The position numbers and the translations under genes were made by a program. The notes beneath the pieces were generated by a model. That model worked only from the letters and a program-made list of their open reading frames with translations, was not told where the DNA came from and made no database searches. DNA of 64,000 nucleotides from Anaerocolumna sp. MB42-C2 (lineage in GTDB: Bacteria > Bacillota > Clostridia > Lachnospirales > Lachnospiraceae): the NCBI RefSeq assembly GCF_030913705.1, contig NZ_CP133190.1, forward strand, positions 5,915,501 to 5,979,500. The letters run 5' to 3'. Shown here piece by piece: positions 24,011 through 33,377 of this stretch. Each line of letters starts with the position of its first letter. The stretch's first letter is position 1.

Positions 24011-25684
24011 ATGAAAAAACCAGTTAGCTTTTTACTTACAGTGACATTAGCAGCAAGTTTATTGCTGTCCGGCTGCGGAAAAAGCACAGCACCTGTTAAC
24101 CAGGACACCCCTGAGGGGACAGCACAAACAGAGAAAACAACAGAAGAAGGAAGTAATATTGATACCGGCTCGTTTTTAAAAATCCAGGAATTAACCAACC
24201 CTACAACCGTTGATCCCCAGTGTACGACTGAGTATTATGGGGTAGGTATGAATATTTTTAACCGTCTTGTGGAGGTAAAGGCCAATGAGGACGGAACTTC
24301 AGAAATCGTACCGAGCCTGGCAGACAGCTGGGAGATTTCTGAAGACGGATTAACCTATAAATTCAAATTACATGAAGGAGTCAAATATACCAATGGTGCA
24401 GATTTAACATCGGATGATGTACTCTATTCATTTACCAGATTGTTAACATACAGCAAATCACAAAATGGCGATATTGTTGATCAGATTAAAGGGGCATCGG
24501 AACTGCATGATGGCGCGGCTGATACATTAGAGGGATTTACAGTGATTGATGATTATAATTTCACTGTCACGCTGAAAGAACCCTATGCTGCTTTCCTGGC
24601 ATGTTTGTCAACACCTGCCTGTTCCATATTAGATAGAGAGACAACCGAAGAAGCAGGAGAAGATTTTGGTCTTGTTCCGGATAAGACTATCGGTACCGGT
24701 TATTTCAGTTTCTATTCCTGGACATTTAACAGTGAAATGGTTTTGGTCGCCAATAAAGACTGCTGGGCAGGCGCACCCGGTTGTGACGGTATCGTGATGA
24801 AGATAATACCGGACGAAGATACACTGAGGATGATGTTTGAGAATGGGGAACTGGATATTCTGGATTTGGAAAATGCTCCAAGCCAGACAGATTATTTTCT
24901 GAAAAGTGATACCTATAAAAACCAGATTGCCTTCGGCAATCGTGTGGGTATTTATTACATAGCAATGAACCAAAGTATAGAACCGCTAAGTGATGTGAAA
25001 GTAAGAAAAGCGATTCAGATGGCAATTGACAGGCAGGCAATTCTGGATGCCCTGTTCGGCGGAAGGGGAACTTTGGAGAATGGTATCTTTCCTATTGGAT
25101 TAATCGGTCATAATAATGATTTGGAATCCATCACCTATGATCCGAAAGCTGCTAAGGCTTTACTGGGTGAAGCAGGTTATGCAGATGGCTTTGACATTGA
25201 AATCTCACAATCTTCAGAAGCATCTAATACAACCTCCAGTGTTAATCAGATTATTCAGTCCATGTTAGCCGAGATTGGTATAAAAGCAAAAATTAATGTA
25301 CTTGATGATGCAACCTACATGGACAAGAGAAATGCGGGAGAACTTGCAATGTATAATACCAATTGGTCTGCGGACTTTAATGATCCGGATAACTTTATCT
25401 ATACTTTCTTTGGAACTAAAGAGAACACAAAAAGAAGATGCTTAAGTTACCCTGACACTTCTGTAATCGGCCGGGTAGCGGCAGCAAGAGCGATTGTAAA
25501 TGAAGAAAACAGAATTGCAGAATATCAGTCTTTGGAGAAAAAAATTATTCAGGATGATGCGTCCTGGGTACCAATGTTCTCAGTAAAGCATTTATTTGTA
25601 GTTAATCCAAGAGTTAAGAATTTCAAAGTTTCCTGGAATGGCTGGTCAAATAATTATTATCAAAATGTTTCAATTGAAAAATAA
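24011..25684 (+). CDS. Peptide/nickel-type ABC importer substrate-binding lipoprotein
   Basis: A 557-residue extracellular solute-binding protein of family 5 (DppA/OppA/NikA type). The start at 24011 gives a clean lipoprotein signal MKKPVSFLLTVTLAASLLLS followed by GC with lipid-anchor Cys22. AAGGAGG stands 7 bases upstream, while the in-frame ATG at 23924 would hide the signal. Family motifs: LADSWEISEDGLTYKFKLHE, VKYTNGADLTSDDVLYSF, KVRKAIQMAIDRQAIL and YNTNWSADFNDPDNF. It captures the substrate and delivers it to the two permeases encoded downstream. Peptides are most likely; opines or metal chelates are possible. Confidence 0.92.
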   Translation: MKKPVSFLLTVTLAASLLLSGCGKSTAPVNQDTPEGTAQTEKTTEEGSNIDTGSFLKIQELTNPTTVDPQCTTEYYGVGMNIFNRLVEVKANEDGTSEIVPSLADSWEISEDGLTYKFKLHEGVKYTNGADLTSDDVLYSFTRLLTYSKSQNGDIVDQIKGASELHDGAADTLEGFTVIDDYNFTVTLKEPYAAFLACLSTPACSILDRETTEEAGEDFGLVPDKTIGTGYFSFYSWTFNSEMVLVANKDCWAGAPGCDGIVMKIIPDEDTLRMMFENGELDILDLENAPSQTDYFLKSDTYKNQIAFGNRVGIYYIAMNQSIEPLSDVKVRKAIQMAIDRQAILDALFGGRGTLENGIFPIGLIGHNNDLESITYDPKAAKALLGEAGYADGFDIEISQSSEASNTTSSVNQIIQSMLAEIGIKAKINVLDDATYMDKRNAGELAMYNTNWSADFNDPDNFIYTFFGTKENTKRRCLSYPDTSVIGRVAAARAIVNEENRIAEYQSLEKKIIQDDASWVPMFSVKHLFVVNPRVKNFKVSWNGWSNNYYQNVSIEK

Positions 25685-25730
25685 AGAAGGATTGCGTAAC
25701 TACAGTATTCAAAAAACTTAAGAGTTTCGC

Positions 25731-25769
25731 AAAGGGGCTGTTGCAAAATATAGCAACATCCCCTTTTTT
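25731..25769 (+). terminator. Hairpin terminator after substrate-binding gene
   Basis: AAAGGGGCTGTTGC pairs with GCAACATCCCCTTT and is followed by T. It probably lowers expression of the permease genes relative to the binding protein. The GGGGCTGTTGC arm recurs at 56821 and 59223. Confidence 0.85.
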
Positions 25770-25824
25770 GCAAAAATAAATTTAGGTGAATATTTAATAA
25801 ATTGCAGGAAAGAAGGAATAAACA

Positions 25825-26748
25825 TTGGCTAAAGAGGTGATGAAGCGAATTATTGTATCGATACCTGTTTTAATAGGAGTTATGTTAATTGTATTCCTGA
25901 TGTTGAATGTAATACCGGGTGATCCCATCTCGGTTATGATGAAAGAACATGTAAAGCCGGAAGTGGTAGAGAGACTGACGAAAGAAATGGGTTTAAATGA
26001 TCCCGTGATGGTTCGATTTTTTCGTTATTTGTGGGACGCTTTACATGGAGATTTTGGTATCTCGTACAAACTGAACCGACCGGTCAGTGAATTGATTACA
26101 AATGCTTTTCCGTATACCCTGAAACTGGCAGTTTTGGCAGCATTGGTTGCATGGGTGATAGGAATTCCGGCAGGAATTCTTTCGGCTATCAAACAAAACA
26201 CGGTGATAGACCGATTATTTATGGGAATATCCCTTGCCGGTGTTTCTATGCCCGTATTTTGGGCAGCCTTGTTATTTCAGTATTGTTTTTCTTATAAATT
26301 AAAATTGCTTCCGGTATCCGGTGCCGATTCCTGGAAAAGTTATATCTTACCGGCTATTGTATTGGGGTGGAGTGCAGCCGGTACCATTGCCAGGTTAACA
26401 AGATCTAATCTGCTTGAAATATTGCAGGAGGACTTTATACGGACCGCAAGGGCAAAAGGAATGAGGGAATCAGGAGTTATTATTTCTCATGCATTTAAAA
26501 ATGCATTGCTTCCGGTGGTCACCGTAATGGCTATCCAGGTGGCAAGCCTATTATCAGGGGCAGTGATTACGGAAAGTGTCTTTGCTATTCCCGGAATAGG
26601 AAGGCTGGCAGTTGATTCCATTTCAAGCAGGGATATGCCGCTGTTACAGGGCACTGTATTATTTACCACGGTATTGATTATCGCAGGTAACCTGATCGCA
26701 GATATCCTGTATTCATTAATTGATCCGAGAATCAGAATGGAGGAGTAA
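25825..26748 (+). CDS. Peptide-type ABC importer permease, DppB-like
   Basis: 307 residues with six membrane helices, beginning with the typical RIIVSIPVLIGVMLIVFLML. It carries the LNVIPGDPI motif and the EAA loop RTARAKGMRESGVIISHAFKNALLP that contacts the ATPases. It starts with TTG at 25825 (GAAGGA 7 bases upstream; no earlier or nearby ATG gives the conserved start). It stops one base before the next permease, so the two are coupled. It forms the channel together with the DppC-like protein. Confidence 0.93.
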   Translation: MAKEVMKRIIVSIPVLIGVMLIVFLMLNVIPGDPISVMMKEHVKPEVVERLTKEMGLNDPVMVRFFRYLWDALHGDFGISYKLNRPVSELITNAFPYTLKLAVLAALVAWVIGIPAGILSAIKQNTVIDRLFMGISLAGVSMPVFWAALLFQYCFSYKLKLLPVSGADSWKSYILPAIVLGWSAAGTIARLTRSNLLEILQEDFIRTARAKGMRESGVIISHAFKNALLPVVTVMAIQVASLLSGAVITESVFAIPGIGRLAVDSISSRDMPLLQGTVLFTTVLIIAGNLIADILYSLIDPRIRMEE

Positions 26749-26749
26749 A

Positions 26750-27616
26750 ATGGAGCAGAATCATAACAATCAGGAAGCGATATGGGAAAAAATAAAATTA
26801 TTAATGAATCAAAATAAACTGGCGGTATTTTCAGCTGCAGTAATTATCCTAATTACAGTAATGGCAATATTTGCACCTCTTTTAGCACCATATGACCCGG
26901 CTAAACAGGATTTGATAAACCGTTTATCAGGACCAAGTTTGGAACATATCCTGGGAACAGATGATTTTGGAAGAGATATTTTTAGCCGTATGATTTATGG
27001 TGCCAGAGTGTCCTTGTCCATTGGGTTATTTCCCACATTGGTTTCTATGGCTATCGGAACTGTATTTGGATTGATGGCCGGATATTTTGGGAAAAAAGTA
27101 GATTTTGTAATAATGCGTATCGCGGATGTTGCTTTGGCATTTCCGTCTATTTTACTGGCTATGGTGGTTATGTACACTGTAGGAGCTGGTTTGATTAACA
27201 TTTATATTGCTTTGGTTATTGTCGGTTGGGCTGGAACAGCTCGTGTTGTGCGGTCACAGACCTTATCTCTGAAGGAGACAGAATATGTGGAGGCAGCTAA
27301 GAGCATCGGGGTCAATTCCTTTAAAATCATGTTTCGTCATATCTTGCCAAACTGTATTCCTTCTTTAATTGTTCTGTTTACGTTAAATATACCGGGTTCC
27401 ATCTTATCCGAATCCAGTTTGAGTTTTTTGGGAATAGGTGCACAGCCGCCCTCTACAAGTTGGGGACTCATGGTGTCTAACGGAAAGCAATATCTTTTCA
27501 CGGATCCCTGTATAGCAATAGCACCTGGAGCAGCGATTCTTATTATAGCCCTGGCGTTTAATTTTCTGGGTGATGGATTAAGGGATATTTTGGACCCATA
27601 TATGAAAGAGCAGTAA
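26750..27616 (+). CDS. Peptide-type ABC importer permease, DppC-like
   Basis: 288 residues. The first membrane segment lies near residues 22-45, followed by LLAPYDPAKQDLINRLSGPS and the signature HILGTDDFGRDIFSRMIYGARVSL. The EAA loop is VEAAKSIGVNSFKIMFRHILPN. The ATG at 26750 has GGAGG inside the previous gene and lies one base after its stop. It is the second channel subunit of this importer. Confidence 0.93.
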   Translation: MEQNHNNQEAIWEKIKLLMNQNKLAVFSAAVIILITVMAIFAPLLAPYDPAKQDLINRLSGPSLEHILGTDDFGRDIFSRMIYGARVSLSIGLFPTLVSMAIGTVFGLMAGYFGKKVDFVIMRIADVALAFPSILLAMVVMYTVGAGLINIYIALVIVGWAGTARVVRSQTLSLKETEYVEAAKSIGVNSFKIMFRHILPNCIPSLIVLFTLNIPGSILSESSLSFLGIGAQPPSTSWGLMVSNGKQYLFTDPCIAIAPGAAILIIALAFNFLGDGLRDILDPYMKEQ

Positions 27617-27630
27617 GGAGGAGGTTATGA

Positions 27631-28626
27631 ATGGAACAGGATATCACTTTACAGATAAATAATTTAAAAACCCAGTTTTTTACTTCAAAAGGTGTTATTC
27701 CCGCAGTAGATGAAGTAAATATTACGATTCCGAAAGGGAAAATAGTAGGGCTGGTGGGTGAATCCGGCTGCGGTAAAAGTATGACTGCCATGTCTGTAAT
27801 GCAGCTTTTACGTAAACCCGGAAAAGTAATGGGCGGCGAGATTCTTTTTCATGGGCAGAATCTGTTGGAATGTTCGAAGCAGGAACTTCTTAGAATCAGA
27901 GGCAACCGGATTTCGATGATATTTCAGGAGCCGATGACCTCGCTGAATCCTGTATATACGGTTGGGAGACAGGTAAGAGAAGCGATTATGCTGCATGAGG
28001 ATATCAGTAAAGAACAAGCCAGAAAAAGGGTAATCGATATATTCAAACAGGTAGGGATTCCGGAACCCGAAAGACGATACGGTGCATACCCGCACCAATT
28101 ATCAGGCGGGCTTCGGCAGCGTGTTATGATTGGTATGGCGATGATTTGTGAACCGGAACTACTGATTGCAGATGAACCAACCACCGCCTTGGATGTTACA
28201 ATAGAAGCACAAATACTTAATCTGATGAAAAAATTAAGAGAGGAACATGGTACCTCGATCTTATTAATTACCCATAATATGGGGGTGGTTGCGGAAGTAT
28301 GTGATTATGTATATGTTATGTATGCAGGAAAGGTAATGGAACAGGCGGAGACCTTTGAGTTATTTAAAAATACCAGACATCCATATACGATAGGTTTATT
28401 GCGTTCAATTCCCCAAATTGAAGATAAGAAAGAGCATTTGTATAATATTAAGGGGATGGTACCTAATCTATTAAATTTACCGGATGGCTGCAGCTTCTGT
28501 AACCGGTGTGAATACGCTACAAAACGTTGTGAGAAAGATCGCCCGGGAAATTATAGAATCAACGACTTGCATAACACAAGATGTTTTTTATATGAGAAAG
28601 GAGGAGATTTTATTGGAGATAAATAG
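27631..28626 (+). CDS. Peptide-type ABC importer ATPase, DppD-like
   Basis: 331 residues. Walker A is GESGCGKS (about 45-52), followed by a Q loop in IFQEPMTSLNPV, the signature LSGGLRQRVMIGMA, Walker B LLIADEPTTALDV and the switch His in LITHNMG. The C-terminal oligopeptide-transport extension contains Cys residues in CSFCNRCEYATKRC, which in the family often bind an iron-sulfur cluster. AAGGAGGAGG precedes the ATG by 5 or more bases. It pairs with the next gene product to power uptake. Confidence 0.93.
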   Translation: MEQDITLQINNLKTQFFTSKGVIPAVDEVNITIPKGKIVGLVGESGCGKSMTAMSVMQLLRKPGKVMGGEILFHGQNLLECSKQELLRIRGNRISMIFQEPMTSLNPVYTVGRQVREAIMLHEDISKEQARKRVIDIFKQVGIPEPERRYGAYPHQLSGGLRQRVMIGMAMICEPELLIADEPTTALDVTIEAQILNLMKKLREEHGTSILLITHNMGVVAEVCDYVYVMYAGKVMEQAETFELFKNTRHPYTIGLLRSIPQIEDKKEHLYNIKGMVPNLLNLPDGCSFCNRCEYATKRCEKDRPGNYRINDLHNTRCFLYEKGGDFIGDK

Positions 28627-29590
28627 AAAGGTGCTGCTTGAGGCTAAAAATCTGGTTAAAGAATTTCCGGTAATATCCTCTAAGAAAAAGAATACAAGAG
28701 TTCATGCCGTATCCGATGTAAACCTGACCATCTATGAGGGCGAAACCCTGGCATTGGTAGGAGAATCGGGATGTGGAAAAAGCACACTGGGAAGACTTTT
28801 GTTACGGCTTATTGAACTAACAAGCGGAGAACTGCTGTTAGAAGGAGAAGACCTGACTGCTATGACTGCAAAGGAGTTGATTTCGGTTCGAAAGAAAATG
28901 CAGATTATTTTCCAGGATCCCTATGCCTCCCTTAACCCAAGAATGACTGTAGAACAAATTATCGGAGAACCCCTGTTAACACATAAAATATACAGGACGA
29001 AAGAAGAAACACACGAAAGAATTATAGAGTTGATTGGTAAGGTCGGTATCCCGAAAGAAGCATTAAAACGTTATCCACATCAATTTTCAGGCGGACAAAG
29101 GCAAAGAATCGGAATTGCAAGGGCCATAGCATTGAATCCGAAACTTATTATCTGCGATGAGCCGGTTTCTGCACTTGATGTATCCATACAATCCCAGGTA
29201 TTGAATTTGTTGCATGACTTGCAGGAAGAGTATCATTTAACTTATTTATTTATATCCCACGATCTGAGTGTGGTACGTCATATAGCCAACCGCGTTTGTG
29301 TGATGTTTTTAGGAAAAATCTGTGAAATAGGTGATGCAGATGAAATTTTTATTAGTCCGAAACATCCCTATACCAAATTTTTATTGGAAGCAGTACCACG
29401 GCCAAATCCGGAACTTCGTAAGGAAAACAGGCAATTACTGACAGGGGAAATGCCCAGTCCTGTATCACCGCCAAACGGATGTAGATTTCATACCAGATGT
29501 CCATATGCAACAGAGCTTTGCGGTAATACGGAACCGGTTATGAGAGGTATGGGTAATATACAGGTTGCTTGCCATTATCCACTTGTTTAG
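28613..29590 (+). CDS. Peptide-type ABC importer ATPase, DppF-like
   Basis: 325 residues from a TTG at 28613, which has AAGGAGG 8 bases upstream and overlaps the previous gene by 14 bases. The ATG at 28592 lies before that site and is less likely. Walker A is GESGCGKST, followed by IFQDPYASLNPRMTV, signature FSGGQRQRIGIARA, Walker B LIICDEPVSALDV and the switch FISHDLSVV. The C-terminal CRFHTRCPYATELC is the Cys-containing tail of the family. Last gene of the importer operon, closed by a terminator. Confidence 0.92.
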   Translation: MEINRKVLLEAKNLVKEFPVISSKKKNTRVHAVSDVNLTIYEGETLALVGESGCGKSTLGRLLLRLIELTSGELLLEGEDLTAMTAKELISVRKKMQIIFQDPYASLNPRMTVEQIIGEPLLTHKIYRTKEETHERIIELIGKVGIPKEALKRYPHQFSGGQRQRIGIARAIALNPKLIICDEPVSALDVSIQSQVLNLLHDLQEEYHLTYLFISHDLSVVRHIANRVCVMFLGKICEIGDADEIFISPKHPYTKFLLEAVPRPNPELRKENRQLLTGEMPSPVSPPNGCRFHTRCPYATELCGNTEPVMRGMGNIQVACHYPLV

Positions 29591-29652
29591 GTTTTGTTCC
29601 ATGCATTTAAGTAATGTTTGATTGACATTTTACTCTATATATGTTAGCCTGT

Positions 29653-29702
29653 AAAAGCAACTTTTCCTGTTTCTATATCAAACAGGGCTGTTGCTTTTTT
29701 TG
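29653..29702 (+). terminator. Terminator of importer operon
   Basis: AAAAGCAAC/GTTGCTTTT and inner CCTGTTT/AAACAGG form a two-part stem, followed by T. A second, similar hairpin (CTTGTT/AACAAG) lies at about 29721-29768. Confidence 0.85.
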
Positions 29703-29778
29703 TTTATAACATAATCAATTGCAGCTTTTCTTGTTTTGATATTGAACAAGTTTAGCTGTTTGCTTTTTGGGAGGAAAA

Positions 29779-30462
29779 ATGAATAAGAAAATATTTTATA
29801 CGGAAACCGCATACATTTGCGGTATTATAGCATTAGCCTTGGGAACTGCATTAATGGAGAAAGCAAACTTTGGAATGTCCATGGTTGTTGCGCCAGCTTA
29901 TATACTTTACCTTAGATTTTCGCAGATTTGGAGTTTTATAACTTTTGGTATGATGGAGTATACGGTTCAAGCCATATTATTAATTATAATGATTACGGTA
30001 TTGAGAAAATTCAAAACATCCTATTTGTTTTCTTTTGTAACAGCAGTTATTTATGGTATAACATTAGATGGGTGTTTGCTTATGGTAGGAATGATTAAAA
30101 CAGATATACTGATTTGGAGAATAGCTTTCTTTTCAGCAGGTTTTATTTTGTGTGCTACTGGTGTAACCTTTATGTTTCATACTTATATAGCACCGGAAGT
30201 ATATGAACTTTTGGTTAAAGAGGTATCAAAACGGTTTAAAATTAATATAAATAAGTTAAAGACTTGTTACGATTGTGTGAGTTGTTTGATTAGTGTTATT
30301 ATGTCCTTTGTATTTTTTGGACTGTTTCATTTTGAGGGAATAAATATCGGCACAATCATATGTGCACTCATCAATGGTATGACGATTGGTATTATCAGCA
30401 GAAGGCTGGAAAAGCATTTTATATTCAGGGACAGGCTTCTCTTAAGAGGATATTTTGAATGA
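29779..30462 (+). CDS. DUF6198-like membrane protein
   Basis: A 227-residue membrane protein with about five to six helices. The N-terminal YICGIIALALGTALMEKANF and the block FGMSMVVAPAYILYLRFSQI, then FSFVTAVIYGITLDGCLL and FHTYIAPEVYELLVKEVS, resemble the DUF6198/YczE-like group of uncharacterised bacterial membrane proteins. GGGAGG stands 5 bases before the ATG at 29779, which is preferred to the TTG at 29767. It is not obviously part of an operon. No function is known. Confidence 0.75.
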   Translation: MNKKIFYTETAYICGIIALALGTALMEKANFGMSMVVAPAYILYLRFSQIWSFITFGMMEYTVQAILLIIMITVLRKFKTSYLFSFVTAVIYGITLDGCLLMVGMIKTDILIWRIAFFSAGFILCATGVTFMFHTYIAPEVYELLVKEVSKRFKININKLKTCYDCVSCLISVIMSFVFFGLFHFEGINIGTIICALINGMTIGIISRRLEKHFIFRDRLLLRGYFE

Positions 30463-30604
30463 GGAAATTGATATAATTTTTTGGAAAATAATTCTTGTTA
30501 TTGTGAATTGATAGGATATAATAATTTTAAGATTATTATCAGGAATCTATTAAGGGGAGGGATTAATATATTTAAGAGAGGATTATTGAAAGGAGAAGTA
30601 AGAA

Positions 30605-31876
30605 ATGTCGGATAATCAATCTGTTAATTATAAAGTCGATGCATGGGATAAACTGCAGTATCTGTTTAAGGTTAAAAATATCAACGATCATACGCTCCAC
30701 TTTGCAGCAACACTTTCAGGAAAACTTGATTTAAAACGTTTTAAATATGCGGTTAATCTGTCAGCAGAAGCTTTTCCCTTGATAAAGTGCAGGTTTAGCG
30801 AAAATAAAAATCTAATGACTTGGGTAGATGAGGGTTATACGGCCGATGATATGGTACGTTTTTTAGAATCCCGGAATATGGAAGATAGTGCTGCAGAATT
30901 TCTCAGTAAAGAGATCGATGCCATCAGAGGTCCCCAGTTAAAAGCTCAAATAATCCGCAGCAGAGATAAAGATAAGCTCTGTATCTCCATGAATCATATG
31001 TTATGTGATGCCGCCGGATTTAAAGAATATCTTTATCTGTTATGTAATATTTACAGTAATTCAGATGAGACATGGAATTTGCATAGAAAGTCCATGGGGA
31101 ATAGAATGTTGAAACAAATCTTCAAAACTTTTTCCATACGTGATAAATTAAAAATACTATTGGGTAAAGATGATATGGTAACAATAGACTCAATACAGTT
31201 TGGGTTAGATGGTGATCGTTCCAATCCTTTTATTGAAAAACGGTTTATTCCCAAGGAGCAATTTTATGCTTTAAAGGTATTCGCTAAACAATACGGTGCT
31301 ACTGTTAATGATTTGATTGTGGCGGCATATTTGCGTGTTCTTTACCAATTATATGGTAGAACGATTGTTTTATCCTGCACGGTGGATCTTAGAAAATATC
31401 TGCCGGAACGCAGAGCAGGAGGTATTTGTAATTTGTGCACCAATCTTACCTGTAACATCGGTTCAGAAATCGGCTCAACTTTTGTGCAGACACTTATTAA
31501 AGTAAAACAAGTTATGGATAAGGAAAAATCAGATATTACCTGCGTTAAAAGTGTTTATCTGATGGAAAAAGCATTTGATGTACTGCCCGATAAATTAGCA
31601 AGAAGTTTACTCGAAAAAAACTTCTCCAATCCTTTTATTGCATTTACCAATATTGGTATATTGGATAAATCTAAGCTTACGTTCGGAAGTGTTAAAGTTA
31701 CGGATGCTTATATGACGGGATCAATCAAATACAGTCCATATTTTCAATTAGCGATATCGACATTTGATGATGTGGCAGCACTTAGTGTTAATTTGTATGG
31801 AACACAGGCAGACAGAAATAAAATATCACTTTTTTTGGATAAACTTGTAACGGAGTTACATAATGCAGTAAAATGA
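30605..31876 (+). CDS. Condensation/alcohol acetyltransferase-like protein
   Basis: 423 residues of the CoA-dependent acyltransferase fold shared by condensation domains, PapA5 and alcohol acetyltransferases. The active-site His motif is MNHMLCDAAGF (His about residue 127; HxxxDA in place of HxxxDG). VDLRKYLPERRAGGICNLCT and SNPFIAFTNIGILD match the family's C-terminal lobe. It probably transfers an acyl group from CoA or a carrier to a hydroxyl. AAAGGAG lies 8 bases before the ATG. It stands alone, so its lipid or peptide substrate is not indicated by neighbours. Confidence 0.8.
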   Translation: MSDNQSVNYKVDAWDKLQYLFKVKNINDHTLHFAATLSGKLDLKRFKYAVNLSAEAFPLIKCRFSENKNLMTWVDEGYTADDMVRFLESRNMEDSAAEFLSKEIDAIRGPQLKAQIIRSRDKDKLCISMNHMLCDAAGFKEYLYLLCNIYSNSDETWNLHRKSMGNRMLKQIFKTFSIRDKLKILLGKDDMVTIDSIQFGLDGDRSNPFIEKRFIPKEQFYALKVFAKQYGATVNDLIVAAYLRVLYQLYGRTIVLSCTVDLRKYLPERRAGGICNLCTNLTCNIGSEIGSTFVQTLIKVKQVMDKEKSDITCVKSVYLMEKAFDVLPDKLARSLLEKNFSNPFIAFTNIGILDKSKLTFGSVKVTDAYMTGSIKYSPYFQLAISTFDDVAALSVNLYGTQADRNKISLFLDKLVTELHNAVK

Positions 31877-32282
31877 ATAGTAATGATATGGCTTAAAAGC
31901 GTATTAGTATTCACAACTTAATTACAATTATTGAAATACTGGAAGAAGAAGTTCTTGTGAAAAATAATCATGATGTTAATGAGATAACTGAGAAAATCAT
32001 ATCATATGTGTAATGAATATACATTTAGAAAATTAATACTTTAAAGTCTTCAAAGGAGTTGTTAAATAATTTAAGTTTTCAAACCGGATTTTAGAATCAG
32101 GTTGGTAAAACTTAGATTTTGTAACAACTCCTTTTCTTAATTTAGGTATAAAATTAAAATGTTATAAAAGATACGATCCAATTTGATTGACTATTTTGAT
32201 TGACTATTTTTACCAAAGGTTTATAATATAATTAATAAATGTTTCCACAACAAATTGATTTGCAAAAAAGGGGAAAACTATT
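31877..32282. other. Intergenic region with long-loop hairpin
   Basis: 406 bp, no gene. Its main feature is the hairpin at 32052-32135; the rest is AT-rich and presumably holds the promoter of the following pair. Confidence 0.5.
32052..32135 (+). terminator. Inverted repeat terminator
   Basis: AAAGGAGTTGTTA and TAACAACTCCTTT pair over 13 bp around a loop of about 57 bases and are followed by T and CTT. Confidence 0.7.
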
Positions 32283-33377
32283 ATGATAATTCTGATTTTA
32301 CTAGTTTGTTCCTGCCTGTGCGGCTATGTCCTTTTCTCTAAAACTCTGCTTAAAAATCCGGAAGACCAAACGAAAATACATAATAATGTATCAATTATTA
32401 TACCCGCCAGAAATGAAGAAGATAATTTACCGTTTCTTTTAGAATCGTTAAAATCACAGTCGATAGAACCATATGAAATTATTGTGGTTGATGATATGTC
32501 CTCAGATAAGACTTATGAGATTGCAGTTAGTTTCGGGGTAAAAGTAATTAAAAATACGGAATTACCCGACCAGTGGACAGGAAAGTCATGGGCACTTTGG
32601 AATGGTGTAAAAGAATCCTCCGGTGATATATTAGTATTTCTCGATACCGATGTTAGACTGGAACCAAAAGCACTGGAGACTTTATTATTTACCAGAGAAT
32701 TATCAGGCGGGGCAATATCAGTTGTACCCTATCACAAAACGCAAAAATTTTATGAGAGATTATCACTGATTCCCTATCTCCTGGGTGTATTGGCGTTTAC
32801 TTCACCTTTTGAACGATACAGTAAAAAGAAAGGTTTATATGGTTCCTGTATTGTTATGACCAGAGAGGATTATAGTAAAATTGAGGGCCATGACAGTGTG
32901 AAGTCAGAAGTATTAGATGATCTCAATCTGGGTAAAAAATTAACCGGTGCGGGTGTACCGGTCCATAATTTTATCGGATATCACAACGTATCATTTCGAA
33001 TGTATTCCGGTGGTATTCAGAGTGAGTTACAAGGTTTTGGCAAAGGTGCTGTCCTTAGTACCGCCAATCTTCGGCCCCTCACAATCATGTGGATTGCTTT
33101 CTGGTTTATGGGATTATTGGCAGTTGAATTTGTTACACCGGTTTTAATGATTCTGGGAAGTATTTATACCACACCGTTTTTATTAGGATATATTCTTTTA
33201 ACCCTGCAGGTTTTTTATTTTCTGAAATACAGCGGAGAGTACGGAAAATTAGTTCCTGTATTGCATTTATTATCAACTATATTTTTCATAGTCATCATTT
33301 TGTATTCTTATTATCAGGTGGCAATCATTGGAAGCGTAACATGGAAAGGAAGGCAGGTTAAGGTTGGGAGAAAATAA
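32283..33377 (+). CDS. Family 2 glycosyltransferase, membrane-bound
   Basis: 364 residues. An N-terminal membrane helix (about 1-19) is followed by a GT-A domain with VSIIIPARNEEDNLP, the UDP-sugar motif VVDDMSSDKT, DTDVRLEP (DxD) and a later QxGKG-like LQGFGKGA. Three or more helices follow at the C-terminus (about 265-355). It resembles hydroxychlorobactene/4,4'-diaponeurosporenoate-type glucosyltransferases (CrtQ-like). It overlaps the next gene, a PlsY-like acyltransferase, by 14 bases. The pair probably glycosylates and acylates a lipid; no carotenoid genes are in view. Confidence 0.82.
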   Translation: MIILILLVCSCLCGYVLFSKTLLKNPEDQTKIHNNVSIIIPARNEEDNLPFLLESLKSQSIEPYEIIVVDDMSSDKTYEIAVSFGVKVIKNTELPDQWTGKSWALWNGVKESSGDILVFLDTDVRLEPKALETLLFTRELSGGAISVVPYHKTQKFYERLSLIPYLLGVLAFTSPFERYSKKKGLYGSCIVMTREDYSKIEGHDSVKSEVLDDLNLGKKLTGAGVPVHNFIGYHNVSFRMYSGGIQSELQGFGKGAVLSTANLRPLTIMWIAFWFMGLLAVEFVTPVLMILGSIYTTPFLLGYILLTLQVFYFLKYSGEYGKLVPVLHLLSTIFFIVIILYSYYQVAIIGSVTWKGRQVKVGRK